Of a DNA stretch of 64,000 bases, positions 12,319 to 21,086 are shown one piece after another (within the stretch, counting starts at the first letter, position 1; every line of letters starts with the position of its first letter). The notes beneath the pieces were generated by a model. That model saw only the letters and a list, made by a program, of their open reading frames with translations. It did no database searches and was not told where the DNA came from. The position numbers and the translations under genes were made by a program. The stretch comes from Ewingella americana ATCC 33852. GTDB taxonomy: Bacteria > Pseudomonadota > Gammaproteobacteria > Enterobacterales > Enterobacteriaceae. The stretch lies in the NCBI RefSeq assembly GCF_000735345.1, contig NZ_JMPJ01000052.1, positions 1 through 64,000 on the forward strand. Direction: 5' to 3'.

Positions 12319-12909
12319 GTGAGCAGCATTAAATTAATTGTGGGTCTGGCCAACCCCGGCGCTGAATACGCCCAAACGCGGCACAACGCCGGAGCCTGGT
12401 ACGTGGACCAGTTGGCGCGCCAGCATAACCAGCAGCTAAAAGAAGAGAGCAAGTTCTATGGCTACACCGCCCGCCTCTCGCTGTCGGGTCAGGATGTGCG
12501 TCTTTTAGTTCCTACTACCTTTATGAACCTCAGCGGCAAAGCCGTGCTGGCGATGGCGAATTTCTATCGCGTTGAGCCGAATGAGATTCTGGTGGCCCAC
12601 GACGAGTTAGACATTCCACCGGGCGTGGCGAAAATCAAACTGGGCGGCGGCAACGGCGGTCATAACGGCTTGAAAGATATCCAAAGCAAGCTGGGCAACA
12701 ACCCTAACTTCTATCGCCTGCGCATTGGTATTGGTCATCCGGGCGATAAAAACAAGGTGGTGGGATTTGTTCTCGGCAAGCCTCCGGCCAGCGAACAGAA
12801 GCTGATTGATGAGGCCATCGACGAGTCGCTGCGCTGCACCGAGATGCTGATGAAAGAAGGTTTAGAGAAAACCGTCCAGCGTCTGCACAGCTTTAAAGCT
12901 CAGCCCTAA
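12319..12909 (+). CDS. pth: Peptidyl-tRNA hydrolase
   Basis: Pth cleaves the ester bond of peptidyl-tRNAs that drop off the ribosome and recycles the tRNA; it is essential. The 196-residue product begins [22 protein letters not shown] with the catalytic histidine in RHNAG. It also carries the conserved [20 protein letters not shown] and [10 protein letters not shown] motifs. The start is GTG 12319. In E. coli pth is directly followed by ychF; here a SulP gene and tandem ERIC repeats lie between them. Confidence 0.97.
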   Translation: MSSIKLIVGLANPGAEYAQTRHNAGAWYVDQLARQHNQQLKEESKFYGYTARLSLSGQDVRLLVPTTFMNLSGKAVLAMANFYRVEPNEILVAHDELDIPPGVAKIKLGGGNGGHNGLKDIQSKLGNNPNFYRLRIGIGHPGDKNKVVGFVLGKPPASEQKLIDEAIDESLRCTEMLMKEGLEKTVQRLHSFKAQP

Positions 12910-12924
12910 GCTTCTACCAGAAAG

Positions 12925-12952
12925 CAAAAAGGCGCGAATTTCGCGCCTTTTC
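12925..12952. terminator. Bidirectional terminator between pth and the SulP gene
   Basis: AAAAAGGCGCGAA at 12926-12938 pairs with TTCGCGCCTTTT at 12940-12951, a near-perfect hairpin with a tiny loop and A/T runs on both flanks. It serves the two convergent genes. Confidence 0.85.
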
Positions 12953-12979
12953 TTATGCAGATTGCCCCACAGCCCTATT

Positions 12980-14461
12980 TTACAAACTGTCTTCCGCGAC
13001 ATAATACTGCGGGTCATCCAGCTCGTGGCTACAGAACGGGCCGGCCTTTTTTAGCAGACTCACGCAGTCATCGCTGAGGTGACGTAGCCGAATCGACTTT
13101 CCTGCTTCAAGGTATCGCGCCGTCAGCTTATCAATCGCTTCAACCCCACTAGAGTCCATCACTCGGGTTGCGGCAAAGTCCAACACCACGTTTTGCGGAT
13201 CGTTCTTCGGTTCGAACAACTCGGCAAAGCTGGCAGAAGAACCAAAGAACAGCGGCCCTTCAAGCTTATAAATCGCCAAATCCCCTTTGGTTTTATGCTC
13301 GCGAATGCGGATCCGCGCCTGTTGCCAGGCAAAGACCAGCGCGGAGATAATCACCCCGCTAATCACAGCGACCGCCAAGTCGGTGAAAATCGTGATTAAG
13401 GTAACAATCAGCATCACCAGCGCGTCGGCCTTCGGCATGCGGCGCAGCCTGCGCAGCGAGCTCCACTCAAAGGTGTTGTAGCACACCACCAGCATGATCC
13501 CTGCCAGCGCCGCCACCGGCAGCAGACCAATGTAACCCGACAGACTAATCACAAACAGAATCAGCAGGATGGCCCCGACCACGCCGGAGATCCGCCCACG
13601 CCCGCCCGAGGTAAAGTTGATAATTGACTGCCCAATCATCGCGCAGCCGGCGAAGCAGCCAAAAAGCCCGCAAATGGTGTTTCCCGCACCTTGCGCGATA
13701 CTTTCGCGGTTGCCGTTCCCCTTCTTATTGCCCATCTCATCCAGCACCGTCATGGTGAGCAGGGATTCAATCAGGCCGACCAGCGCAATCACCACCGCGT
13801 AAGGCAGCACCACTTTCAGCATCTCAAGGTTAAACGGCGCAACCGGCAGGCTGAAGTGAGGCAAGGCACCTGAGATATCCGCCAGATCCCCGACTCGCAG
13901 AGTATGCAAATTAAAGCCAATCGTCACTGCCGCGACCACGATCAGGGCCGCCAGCGAAGAAGGAATAACGCGGGTCAGTTTCGGGAACAGCACCACCACC
14001 AGAATCGCCAACAGCACCAGCCCGTACATCAGCGGCCCCTGCCCGGCTATCATGTGCAGCTGCGCCAGCATGATGACAATCGCCAGCCCGTTCACAAAGC
14101 CGTGAATGGCAGGAAGAGGCACCAGCCGGATAAATTTCCCCAAACGGAAAACGCCAATCAGGATTTGAATCCCCCCGGCAAAAATGGTCGCCCACAGCAC
14201 ATAACCCATGCCGTGCTGCGCCGCGAGGCTCATCAACACCACCACAATCGAGCCCGCAGCACCGGAGACCATGCCCGGCTTGCCGCCAAACAGCGCGGTG
14301 ACTAAGCCAATAATGAAAGCCGTGTGCAAGCCGACAATGGGCGACAGACCTGCCACCAGAGAAAAACCTACGGCTTCGGGGATCATAGAAACCGCGACAA
14401 CAAATCCCGCCAGGACTTCATTCTTGACGTCAGAAATCCTGAAATCTTTCAGGTTAAACAT
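12980..14461 (-). CDS. SulP family inorganic anion transporter with STAS domain
   Basis: A second SulP-type carrier, clearly distinct from DauA. The start region KNEVLAGFVVAVSMIPEAVGFSLVAG is the SulP signature, followed by GGKPGMVSGAAGSIVVV and a total of about ten or more membrane segments. The C-terminal STAS domain covers roughly the last 105 residues (YKLEGPLFFGSS, VVLDFAATRVMDSSGVEAID). Substrate is not readable; relatives move sulfate, bicarbonate or other anions. ATG 14461 was chosen; GTG 14473 would add four residues, and neither start has an evident Shine-Dalgarno. It occupies the place next to pth where E. coli has dauA, so the two SulP genes here may reflect gain plus relocation. 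Confidence 0.88.
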   Translation of the reverse strand: MFNLKDFRISDVKNEVLAGFVVAVSMIPEAVGFSLVAGLSPIVGLHTAFIIGLVTALFGGKPGMVSGAAGSIVVVLMSLAAQHGMGYVLWATIFAGGIQILIGVFRLGKFIRLVPLPAIHGFVNGLAIVIMLAQLHMIAGQGPLMYGLVLLAILVVVLFPKLTRVIPSSLAALIVVAAVTIGFNLHTLRVGDLADISGALPHFSLPVAPFNLEMLKVVLPYAVVIALVGLIESLLTMTVLDEMGNKKGNGNRESIAQGAGNTICGLFGCFAGCAMIGQSIINFTSGGRGRISGVVGAILLILFVISLSGYIGLLPVAALAGIMLVVCYNTFEWSSLRRLRRMPKADALVMLIVTLITIFTDLAVAVISGVIISALVFAWQQARIRIREHKTKGDLAIYKLEGPLFFGSSASFAELFEPKNDPQNVVLDFAATRVMDSSGVEAIDKLTARYLEAGKSIRLRHLSDDCVSLLKKAGPFCSHELDDPQYYVAEDSL

Positions 14462-14711
14462 GATGTTATTCACTTTTTATCAATAGAAACCATTTCTCGC
14501 AGACGGAGAAACGCACGCCGCAGAGGCTTCACTCATCGGCAAAGCGCGGCAAAAAGCACGGTGAAAACCGTTTATGGGAGGGGAAAACTCAAGGCGGCGT
14601 AGGCAAGAAAGACATCTGGCACTTTTCCGATCGGTTAAAATATTGTGATCAGTATCTAAAATGATCGGAATGCTGGCAAGATTTTTAATCGCTTGCTAAT
14701 GGTTAAAAGGC
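14462..14711. other. Gene-free spacer ahead of the ERIC array
   Basis: About 250 bases upstream of the SulP gene without any supportable coding sequence. It presumably contains the SulP promoter on the minus strand. Two copies of the word GATCGG (around 14627 and 14663) and a GTGATCA are visible but no defined operator was recognised. Confidence 0.35.
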
Positions 14712-15020
14712 CAGTGACCGAGATAAGCGAAGGAAGCCAACGCAGATACAGCGCGAAGGATGCCACCACACGAGATCTCCAAAATCATTCGTGATGTATC
14801 AAGGCGGCAACTGAGTGAATCCCGCGAGCTGACAAAAGTCAGTGACCGGGATGAGTGAAGGAAGCCAACGCAGATACAGTGCGAAGGATGCCATCACACG
14901 AGATCTCCAAAATCATTCGTGATGTATCAAGGCGGCAACTGAGTGAATCCCGCGAGCTGACAAAAGTCAGTGACCGGGATGAGCGAAGGAAGCCAACGCA
15001 GAGACAGTGCGAAGGATGCC
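14712..15020 (-). repeat. Tandem ERIC (IRU) elements, 128-bp period, about 2.4 copies
   Basis: The stretch starting CAGTGACCGAGATAAGCGAA at 14712 recurs at 14840 and 14968, a period of exactly 128 bases. Each unit contains the enterobacterial repetitive intergenic consensus core: GTGAATCCC, GAGCTGACA, the dyad partner AGTCAGTGACCGGGATGAGCG, then AAGGAAGCCAACGCAG. The reverse strand corresponds to the usual reading direction. The two full units are almost identical (single-base differences such as GATAAGCG versus GATGAGTG), and the third stops at 15020 in its palindromic core. ERIC elements are non-autonomous, palindromic and transcribed. The array ends about 100 bases before ychF, so it may influence its 5-prime leader. 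A short open frame (about 14855-15043) crossing the repeat is not considered a gene. Confidence 0.9.
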
Positions 15021-15119
15021 GGAGATCGGCATTCTGTGTATAATGGCGGGCAATATGATCATTACATCCTGCAATTAAACTTAATTGCTTGATAATTAAG
15101 ATATTAAGGTGATAACAAC
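15016..15119 (+). promoter_or_regulatory. Probable ychF promoter region at the edge of the ERIC array
   Basis: A perfect TATAAT lies at 15039-15044, about 19 bases beyond the end of the last repeat unit. The best -35 candidate (TGCCGG at 15017-15022) is poor and comes from the repeat itself. The AT-rich leader 15060-15119 ends with GGTGATAACAAC before the ATG. Confidence 0.5.
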
Positions 15120-16211
15120 ATGGGATTCAAATGCGGTATCGTGGGCCTGCCGAACGTCGGTAAATCTACATTGTTCAACGCGCTGACTAAAGCGGGCATC
15201 GAAGCGGCGAACTTCCCGTTCTGCACCATCGAGCCTAACACTGGCGTGGTGCCAATGCCTGATTCACGTCTTGACCAACTGGCCGAGATCGTGAAACCAC
15301 AGCGCATTCTGCCTACTACCATGGAATTCGTTGATATCGCCGGTCTGGTAAAAGGCGCATCTAAAGGTGAAGGTCTGGGTAACCAGTTCCTGACCAACAT
15401 CCGCGAAACCGAAGCTATCGGCCACGTTGTGCGCTGCTTCGAGAATGACAACATCATCCACGTGAACAACAAAGTCGACCCGGCGGAAGACATTGATGTT
15501 ATCAACACCGAGTTGGCCCTCTCCGACCTCGACACCTGCGAGCGCGCGATCCACCGCGTACAGAAGCGTGCTAAAGGCGGCGACAAAGACGCTAAAGCTG
15601 AACTGGCCGCGCTGGAAAAATGCCTGCCACAGCTTTCCGAAGCTGGCATGCTGCGTGCTCTGGACCTGACCGAAGAAGACAAAGCGGCAATCCGCTACCT
15701 GAGCTTCCTGACGCTGAAGCCAACCATGTATATCGCTAACGTTAACGAAGACGGTTTTGAAAACAACCCGTACCTCGACAAAGTTCGCGAAATCGCTGCT
15801 GCCGAAGGTTCTGTGGTGGTTGCCGTTTGCGCCGCTGTTGAATCCGACATCGCCGAACTGGACGACGCTGACCGTGAAGAGTTTATGGCCGAGCTAGGTC
15901 TGGAAGAGCCGGGACTGAACCGCGTGATCCGCGCCGGTTACGAGCTGCTGAACCTGCAAACTTACTTCACCGCTGGCGTGAAAGAAGTCCGCGCATGGAC
16001 CATCCCTGTCGGCGCCACCGCCCCACAGGCAGCCGGTAAAATCCACACCGACTTCGAGAAAGGCTTTATCCGCGCACAAACCATCGCTTTCGAAGACTTC
16101 ATCACCTACAAAGGTGAGCAAGGCGCGAAAGAGGCCGGCAAAATGCGTTCAGAAGGCAAAGAGTACATCGTGAAAGACGGCGACGTGATGAACTTCTTGT
16201 TTAACGTCTAA
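15120..16211 (+). CDS. ychF: Redox-regulated ATPase YchF
   Basis: YchF (OLA1 family) is an Obg-related P-loop protein that prefers ATP over GTP, binds ribosomes and modulates the oxidative-stress response. The 363-residue protein starts with the P-loop [15 protein letters not shown]. It has the switch region [23 protein letters not shown] with DIAGL, the NxxE-type specificity segment NVNED in place of NKxD, and a C-terminal TGS domain ([24 protein letters not shown]). It is preceded by the ERIC array and followed by its own terminator. Confidence 0.97.
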   Translation: MGFKCGIVGLPNVGKSTLFNALTKAGIEAANFPFCTIEPNTGVVPMPDSRLDQLAEIVKPQRILPTTMEFVDIAGLVKGASKGEGLGNQFLTNIRETEAIGHVVRCFENDNIIHVNNKVDPAEDIDVINTELALSDLDTCERAIHRVQKRAKGGDKDAKAELAALEKCLPQLSEAGMLRALDLTEEDKAAIRYLSFLTLKPTMYIANVNEDGFENNPYLDKVREIAAAEGSVVVAVCAAVESDIAELDDADREEFMAELGLEEPGLNRVIRAGYELLNLQTYFTAGVKEVRAWTIPVGATAPQAAGKIHTDFEKGFIRAQTIAFEDFITYKGEQGAKEAGKMRSEGKEYIVKDGDVMNFLFNV

Positions 16212-16248
16212 GTCCAAATTCAGGTCGTCTAGGCCTTAGTTGTGTTAA

Positions 16249-16278
16249 AGAAACCCCATGCAGATGCGTGGGGTTTTT
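16249..16278 (+). terminator. ychF terminator
   Basis: AAACCCCA at 16251-16258 pairs with TGGGGTTT around a ten-base loop and is followed by a T-run (to 16278). It is a typical factor-independent terminator. Confidence 0.8.
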
Positions 16279-16360
16279 ATTTGGTGGCATATCAAGAGTT
16301 CATAATGGTTAAGATAATTACGGATAGCTATTTATACACAACTTACATAGAGAAAATTAT

Positions 16361-16801
16361 ATGGATAATGTTGATTATCAAATTATAAGGAAAGAAATAA
16401 GGCTTTATGCCAAAAGCATGAACCAGTGGTGGAAAAGGCTACAGGAGGACCATGTGGCAGAATGGACATTACTCGCTACTATAGGATGTTGGGGGATACC
16501 CAATCGCCCCTTTCAGATCGTTTCATTTATCCTTACCATACTTTTCTTCGCTGGGAAGTTACTGAAACTTCCGCATAAGAATTCATTTTCTAAATCAGAA
16601 CATTTTATACTTAAGAAAATCAGTGAAGCTAATATTAGCATCCAACAGAGAGACAAACTTTCACTTCGACTGAACAAAGTAAAAAAATTCCGACAAACTA
16701 GAAACTCACTATTCATCATCAGAAGGAATTGGCGTTTCATTTCAGGCTATGTCTTTCTAATGACATCTTTCCTTTTCAATATATATCCTTGGTCAAAGTA
16801 A
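16361..16801 (+). CDS. Hypothetical small membrane protein
   Basis: A 146-residue protein I do not recognise. It has a charged, tryptophan-rich N-terminus (KSMNQWWKRLQEDHVAEW), a hydrophobic stretch FQIVSFILTILFFAGKLL near residues 50-67, and a basic middle (LRLNKVKKFRQTRN). A second hydrophobic stretch (FISGYVFLMTSFLFNIY) lies near the C-terminus, so two membrane passes with a cytoplasmic loop are likely. The gene is markedly more AT-rich than ychF and yajD around it, suggesting recent acquisition. AGAGA seven bases upstream supports the ATG at 16361. It could be a lone accessory gene; no partner is visible. Confidence 0.6.
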   Translation: MDNVDYQIIRKEIRLYAKSMNQWWKRLQEDHVAEWTLLATIGCWGIPNRPFQIVSFILTILFFAGKLLKLPHKNSFSKSEHFILKKISEANISIQQRDKLSLRLNKVKKFRQTRNSLFIIRRNWRFISGYVFLMTSFLFNIYPWSK

Positions 16802-17021
16802 ATATTGGATTAGAAAGCACAATGGATCGATGGTAAGGAATACAAAATGAGTTCGATCCGGTGTCTTTTTTAAAAATTTTAGGTCAAAAACGAGGATTTC
16901 AGTGACCAGACAAAGGGGGAATGGGCAGGTAGAAATATAAATACCACAGATGACCTCCTCCCTCATAAAAGGATATATTATCCCCCTAATCCCATACCCT
17001 CACACTACAACGGACAACACC

Positions 17022-17369
17022 ATGGCACTGATCCCTAAAAACTACTCGCGGTTGGAAAGCGGCTATCGCGAGAAAGCGTTAAAAATCTATCCGTGGGTTT
17101 GTGGGCGCTGCTCGCGTGAGTTTGTCTATTCCAACCTGCGCGAATTAACGGTTCACCATATCGATCATGACCACACCAATAACCCGGAAGATGGCAGTAA
17201 CTGGGAGTTGCTGTGCCTGTATTGCCATGATCATGAGCACTCGAAATACACCGAAGCGGACCAGTACGGCACAACCGTAGTCGCAGGGGAAGACGCGCAA
17301 GATGATGTTGAAGCAGCGACCTATAATCCCTTCGCGGATTTAAAATCGATGCTGAATAAGAAGAAGTAA
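17022..17369 (+). CDS. yajD: HNH nuclease family protein YajD
   Basis: A 115-residue protein matching YajD. The N-terminus MALIPKNYSRLESGYREKALK is followed by two CxxC pairs (CGRCSREF and CLYCHDHEHSK) that bracket the HNH core LTVHHIDHDHTNNPEDGSNWELLC. This is a zinc-ribbon HNH endonuclease fold. Substrate and role are unknown in E. coli as well. The start is placed at ATG 17022 by homology; the frame continues upstream to 16950 without a reason to prefer that. It stands alone between ychF and the aga locus. Confidence 0.9.
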   Translation: MALIPKNYSRLESGYREKALKIYPWVCGRCSREFVYSNLRELTVHHIDHDHTNNPEDGSNWELLCLYCHDHEHSKYTEADQYGTTVVAGEDAQDDVEAATYNPFADLKSMLNKKK

Positions 17370-17379
17370 TTTTTGCAGA

Positions 17380-17405
17380 TGTCAGCTTATGGGAAATAAG
17401 CTGAC
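17380..17405. terminator. Hairpin between convergent yajD and agaR
   Basis: GTCAGCTTAT at 17381-17390 pairs perfectly with ATAAGCTGAC at 17396-17405 over a five-base loop. There is no clear T-run after it in either direction, so this is a terminator-like hairpin rather than a certain terminator. Confidence 0.45.
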
Positions 17406-17442
17406 AATAAAAATGACCATTTACCCGCGTTCTCTGCCCCCA

Positions 17443-18252
17443 CTACCCCTCAACCGCCACCACTTCCACCCCGGCCTTTCTCAGCCCATTCAAACTATCT
17501 TCGGGAATGCCGCTATCGGTGATAACCGTATGAATACGTTGAGTATCAATAATTTTGTGCAGGCTGGAGCGATTGAATTTGCTGGAGTCGGTAACCACGA
17601 TGATTTGCTCTGCGACTTCACACATCCGGCGGTTCAGGCGCGCTTCATCTTCATTATGGGTACTCACCCCGCGCTCGAGGCTAATGGCGTCGACGCCAAG
17701 GAAAAGGATATCGAAGTGGTAATTTTGCAGCGACTGGTCGGCCTGTTCGCCATAGAAAGAGAGAGACTGGCGGCGTAGATGCCCGCCGGTCATCAGCACG
17801 TCTACCCCTTCTGCTTCCACCAGCGCGTTGGCCACATTCATGCCATTGGTCATGGCAATCACCTCTTTATGATGACGCATATGGCGCGCAATTTCATAGG
17901 TGGTGGTGCCTGAGTCGAGAATGACGCGGTGGCCCGGCTTGATAAGATTGGCGGCAACCCGCGCAATGCTGCGCTTTAAGGAAGTATTAAGGGAGCTTTT
18001 ATCTTCCACCGTCGGCTCAATACCCGGCGTGTTGGCGTCGCAGACCAGCGCGCCGCCGTAGGCTCGCACGGCGATGCCCTGCTTTTCCAGAAAGGCTAAA
18101 TCATTGCGGATAGTGACCGTAGAAACATTAAAAAATGCCGATAAATCATTAACCTGAACGCTTCCCTGTTGGCGAAGACGCTGAATAATTTGCTCACGCC
18201 TTTCACTGGTTCCCGTTACACGCTTTTCCATTGCCGAATCGGTATTACTCAT
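17443..18252 (-). CDS. agaR: DeoR-family aga operon repressor AgaR
   Basis: AgaR represses N-acetylgalactosamine/galactosamine catabolism and is released by a phosphorylated pathway intermediate. The 269-residue protein has the DeoR helix-turn-helix at residues about 18-70 ([42 protein letters not shown]). A DeoRC sugar-phosphate sensor domain follows ([46 protein letters not shown]). It lies divergently upstream of kbaZ-agaVWEF-agaA, and the space between contains T-rich repeats of the AgaR operator type, so it probably controls itself as well as the catabolic genes. Confidence 0.92.
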   Translation of the reverse strand: MSNTDSAMEKRVTGTSERREQIIQRLRQQGSVQVNDLSAFFNVSTVTIRNDLAFLEKQGIAVRAYGGALVCDANTPGIEPTVEDKSSLNTSLKRSIARVAANLIKPGHRVILDSGTTTYEIARHMRHHKEVIAMTNGMNVANALVEAEGVDVLMTGGHLRRQSLSFYGEQADQSLQNYHFDILFLGVDAISLERGVSTHNEDEARLNRRMCEVAEQIIVVTDSSKFNRSSLHKIIDTQRIHTVITDSGIPEDSLNGLRKAGVEVVAVEG

Positions 18253-18502
18253 AGTTGATCCTTTCTCACGGCCTTTCGTTTCATTTCGCTTTGCCTATTA
18301 ACGCCTTTCTTTTGCTGAAATGCAAGCCTTTGCACTGCACCAAAATGGATGGGTTATTGATCAAAAAATCTTTCACTACGTTTCTTTTGCGAAACAGATC
18401 GCATTTCCATTATCTTTCGTTTTGTTTTTATTAGCCGTTGAAGCAATATCCAGCGAAATGAACTGAAAGAAAAATAACCATTAACACCTTATGGAGTGGA
18501 AA
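18253..18502. promoter_or_regulatory. agaR-kbaZ divergent control region with AgaR operators
   Basis: The spacer is packed with TTTC/TTT repeats. The clearest, at 18271-18293, reads CTTTCGTTTCATTTCGCTTT and fits the published E. coli AgaR consensus (TTTC-R-TTTY-R-TTTY-N-Y-TT) at every position I recall. Weaker relatives lie at about 18305-18314, 18370-18389 and 18414-18430. All run in the same orientation. Promoters for both directions must lie here but could not be assigned. Confidence 0.75.
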
Positions 18503-19795
18503 GTGAAACATTTAACCGAGTTTGTGGCTGACCATAAGCAGGATAAAGGATGCGGCATCTTTGCCGTGTGTTCCGCACACCCATTAGTGCTTGAGGCGGC
18601 GATACGCCACGCCAGGGAAACACAATCGCTCTTATTAATAGAAGCCACCTCGAATCAGGTGGACCAGTTTGGCGGTTACACTGGCATGACGCCGCTCGAC
18701 TTCCGCCACTTTGTTGAGCAAATGGCGGATGAGCACCACCTGCCGCGCCATCAGTTGATATTAGGTGGCGACCATTTGGGGCCAAATCGCTGGCAAACCG
18801 CCCCTGCCGCAGAAGCCATGGCTCATGCCGAAGAGCTGATCCGTCATTATGTGGCTGCTGGATTTAAAAAAATCCATCTTGATTGCAGCATGTCCTGTGC
18901 CGATGACCCAGTGCCATTAACCGATGAAATCGTGGCAGAGCGCGCTGCAAGGCTTGCGCGGATTGCCGAGCAAACCTGCAAGGAGAAATGGGGAAGCTCT
19001 GATCTGGTGTATATCATCGGGACAGAGGTTCCGGTTCCCGGCGGTGCGCATGAAACGCTGTCAACGCTGGCGGTCACCTCTCCGCAGGCGGCCAAAGCCA
19101 CGCTGCAAGCTCACCGCCACGCTTTTGAACAGCAGGGGCTGAACGAAATCTGGCCTCGAATTATCGGGCTCGTGGTGCAACCGGGTGTGGAATTCGATCA
19201 TGCTCATATTATTGATTACCAGCCTGAAAAATCTCTTGCTCTGAGCCAGACTATCGAAGAATTTGACACCATGGTCTTCGAAGCGCACTCCACCGATTAT
19301 CAAACCCCCTTCTCCCTACGCCAGCTTGTTCAGCACCACTTCGCGATTTTAAAAGTCGGTCCCGCTCTCACTTTTGCCCTGCGCGAAACCCTGTTTTCAC
19401 TGGCGGCTATTGAGCATGAACTGCGCCCTTCCCACCAGTGTTCCGGGCTGAGGGATGTCTTAGAAAGCGTGATGCAGGAGCACCCGCAGCACTGGGAACA
19501 GCACTATCACGGCAATAACGATCAGCGCCGTCTGGCGCGCGGATACAGCTATTCCGACCGCGTTCGCTACTACTGGCCGGATCATGACATTGACGAGGCT
19601 TATTCCCGCCTTGTAACTCATTTAGCTGATGAAGCCATCCCGCTACCGCTAATCAGCCAGTACCTGCCCCTGCAATACACCAGAGTCCGCGAAGGCAGGC
19701 TGGCAGCCACGCCACATGAACTGATTATTGACCACATTCAGGATGTACTGCGTCAGTACCATGCCGCTTGCATGAGCACACAGTCATCGCATTAA
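18503..19795 (+). CDS. kbaZ: D-tagatose-1,6-bisphosphate aldolase non-catalytic subunit KbaZ
   Basis: KbaZ (AgaZ) is needed for full activity and stability of the class II aldolase KbaY, which splits tagatose 1,6-bisphosphate to dihydroxyacetone phosphate and glyceraldehyde 3-phosphate. The product follows E. coli KbaZ closely: [73 protein letters not shown] and [20 protein letters not shown] 18503 with GGAG six bases upstream reproduces the E. coli N-terminus (VKHLTEF); an ATG four codons upstream (18491) lacks a ribosome site. First gene of the agaR-controlled plus-strand unit; its partner kbaY is in the second unit at 24997. Confidence 0.94.
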   Translation: MKHLTEFVADHKQDKGCGIFAVCSAHPLVLEAAIRHARETQSLLLIEATSNQVDQFGGYTGMTPLDFRHFVEQMADEHHLPRHQLILGGDHLGPNRWQTAPAAEAMAHAEELIRHYVAAGFKKIHLDCSMSCADDPVPLTDEIVAERAARLARIAEQTCKEKWGSSDLVYIIGTEVPVPGGAHETLSTLAVTSPQAAKATLQAHRHAFEQQGLNEIWPRIIGLVVQPGVEFDHAHIIDYQPEKSLALSQTIEEFDTMVFEAHSTDYQTPFSLRQLVQHHFAILKVGPALTFALRETLFSLAAIEHELRPSHQCSGLRDVLESVMQEHPQHWEQHYHGNNDQRRLARGYSYSDRVRYYWPDHDIDEAYSRLVTHLADEAIPLPLISQYLPLQYTRVREGRLAATPHELIIDHIQDVLRQYHAACMSTQSSH

Positions 19796-19819
19796 CACAA
19801 TGATAATAAGGAAGAAAAT

Positions 19820-20293
19820 ATGCCAAACATTGTTTTAAGTCGTATTGATGAGCGTCTAATCCACGGCCAGGTGGGAGTGCAATGGGTAGGTTTTGCCGGA
19901 GCTAATCTGGTGTTAGTGGCCAATGATGAAGTGGCCGAAGATGAAGTTCAGCAGCATTTAATGGAAATGGTGTTGGCGGAAGGTATCGCCGTGCGTTTTT
20001 GGCCGCTGCAAAAGGTTATCGACAATATCCATCGCGCCAACGATCGGCAGAAAATCTTGCTGGTCTGCAAAAATCCGGCTGACTTTTTAACCCTCGCCAA
20101 CGGCAAAGTGCCAGTGACACGCATCAACGTCGGCAACATGCATTATGCCGAAGGCAAGCAACAGATTGCCAAAACCGTCTCGGTCGACGATCAGGACATT
20201 GCGGCTTTTAATGGTCTGAAAAAAGCCGGCGTGGAATGTTTCGTTCAGGGCGTTCCCACCGAGCCTGCGCAGGATCTCTACAAACTCCTTTGA
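19820..20293 (+). CDS. agaV: PTS N-acetylgalactosamine transporter subunit IIB
   Basis: A mannose-family PTS IIB protein of 157 residues that passes phosphate from IIA to the incoming sugar. The phosphorylated histidine lies at residue 15 in RIDERLIHGQVGVQW. The rest is almost identical to E. coli AgaV (LVANDEVAEDEVQQ, VTRINVGNMHYAEGKQQIAKTVSVD, FVQGVPTEPAQDLYKLL). It is soluble and cytoplasmic, part of the agaVWEF transporter. Confidence 0.95.
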   Translation: MPNIVLSRIDERLIHGQVGVQWVGFAGANLVLVANDEVAEDEVQQHLMEMVLAEGIAVRFWPLQKVIDNIHRANDRQKILLVCKNPADFLTLANGKVPVTRINVGNMHYAEGKQQIAKTVSVDDQDIAAFNGLKKAGVECFVQGVPTEPAQDLYKLL

Positions 20294-20303
20294 GGTATTT
20301 TCT

Positions 20304-21086
20304 ATGGAAATTAGCTTATTACAGGCAACGGCGTTAGGGATCTTGGCCTTTATTGCGGGTCTGGATATGTTCAACGGCCTGACGCACATGCATCGCCCGG
20401 TGGTGCTCGGGCCACTGGTTGGCCTGATTATGGGTGACCTTCACGCGGGGATCTTAACCGGCGGTACGCTGGAATTGGTATGGATGGGGCTGGCTCCGCT
20501 GGCAGGTGCTCAGCCGCCAAATGTCATTATCGGCACGATTGTCGGCACTGCCTTTGCTATCACCGCCAGAGTGAAGCCTGAAGTGGCGGTCGGCGTGGCG
20601 GTTCCCTTCGCCGTGGCGGTACAAATGGGCATTACCTTCTTGTTCTCCATCATGTCCGGCGTGATGGCGCGCTGCGACCGGATGGCGGCCAATGCTGACA
20701 CCAAAGGAATCGAAAGGGTTAACTATTTAGCGCTACTGGCACTGGGGGGTTTCTATTTTCTCTGCGCTTTTCTGCCAATCTACTTTGGCGCGGATCACGC
20801 CAAAGCCGCCATTGATGTCCTACCGGCGCGCCTGATTGACGGCCTAGGCGTGGCGGGCGGCATTATGCCAGCCATCGGTTTTGCCGTGCTGCTGAAAATC
20901 ATGATGAAGAACGTCTACATCCCCTATTTCATCCTCGGGTTTGTTGCTGCCGCTTGGCTGAAGCTTCCGGTGCTGGCCATTGCCGCTGCTGCTCTGGCGA
21001 TGGCAATCATCGACTTTATGCGTAAAGACCCCGCCCCCCAGCAGCCTTCCCACTCTAAACAAGAGGAATTTGAAGATGGTATCTAA
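20304..21086 (+). CDS. agaW: PTS N-acetylgalactosamine transporter subunit IIC
   Basis: The membrane IIC channel component of the mannose-family PTS, 260 residues with seven or so hydrophobic segments. Family marks include GILAFIAGLDMFNGLTHMHRPVVLGPLVGLIMGD and GGTLELVWMGLAPLAGAQPPNVIIGTIVGTAFAI near the N-terminus. It matches AgaW, with a polar C-terminal tail after the last membrane segment. TGAGG precedes the ATG, and its 3-prime end overlaps the agaE start by 11 bases, indicating coupled translation. Confidence 0.93.
   Translation: MEISLLQATALGILAFIAGLDMFNGLTHMHRPVVLGPLVGLIMGDLHAGILTGGTLELVWMGLAPLAGAQPPNVIIGTIVGTAFAITARVKPEVAVGVAVPFAVAVQMGITFLFSIMSGVMARCDRMAANADTKGIERVNYLALLALGGFYFLCAFLPIYFGADHAKAAIDVLPARLIDGLGVAGGIMPAIGFAVLLKIMMKNVYIPYFILGFVAAAWLKLPVLAIAAAALAMAIIDFMRKDPAPQQPSHSKQEEFEDGI

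Noticed and set aside
13904-14305. Plus-strand open frame opposite the second SulP gene
   Set aside because: Composition rich in His/Gln/Arg typical of the reverse of membrane-protein codons; a shadow frame.
14855-15043. 62-codon frame through the ERIC array
   Set aside because: Lies entirely in repeat DNA; its repetitive translation comes from the 128-bp period and there is no ribosome site.
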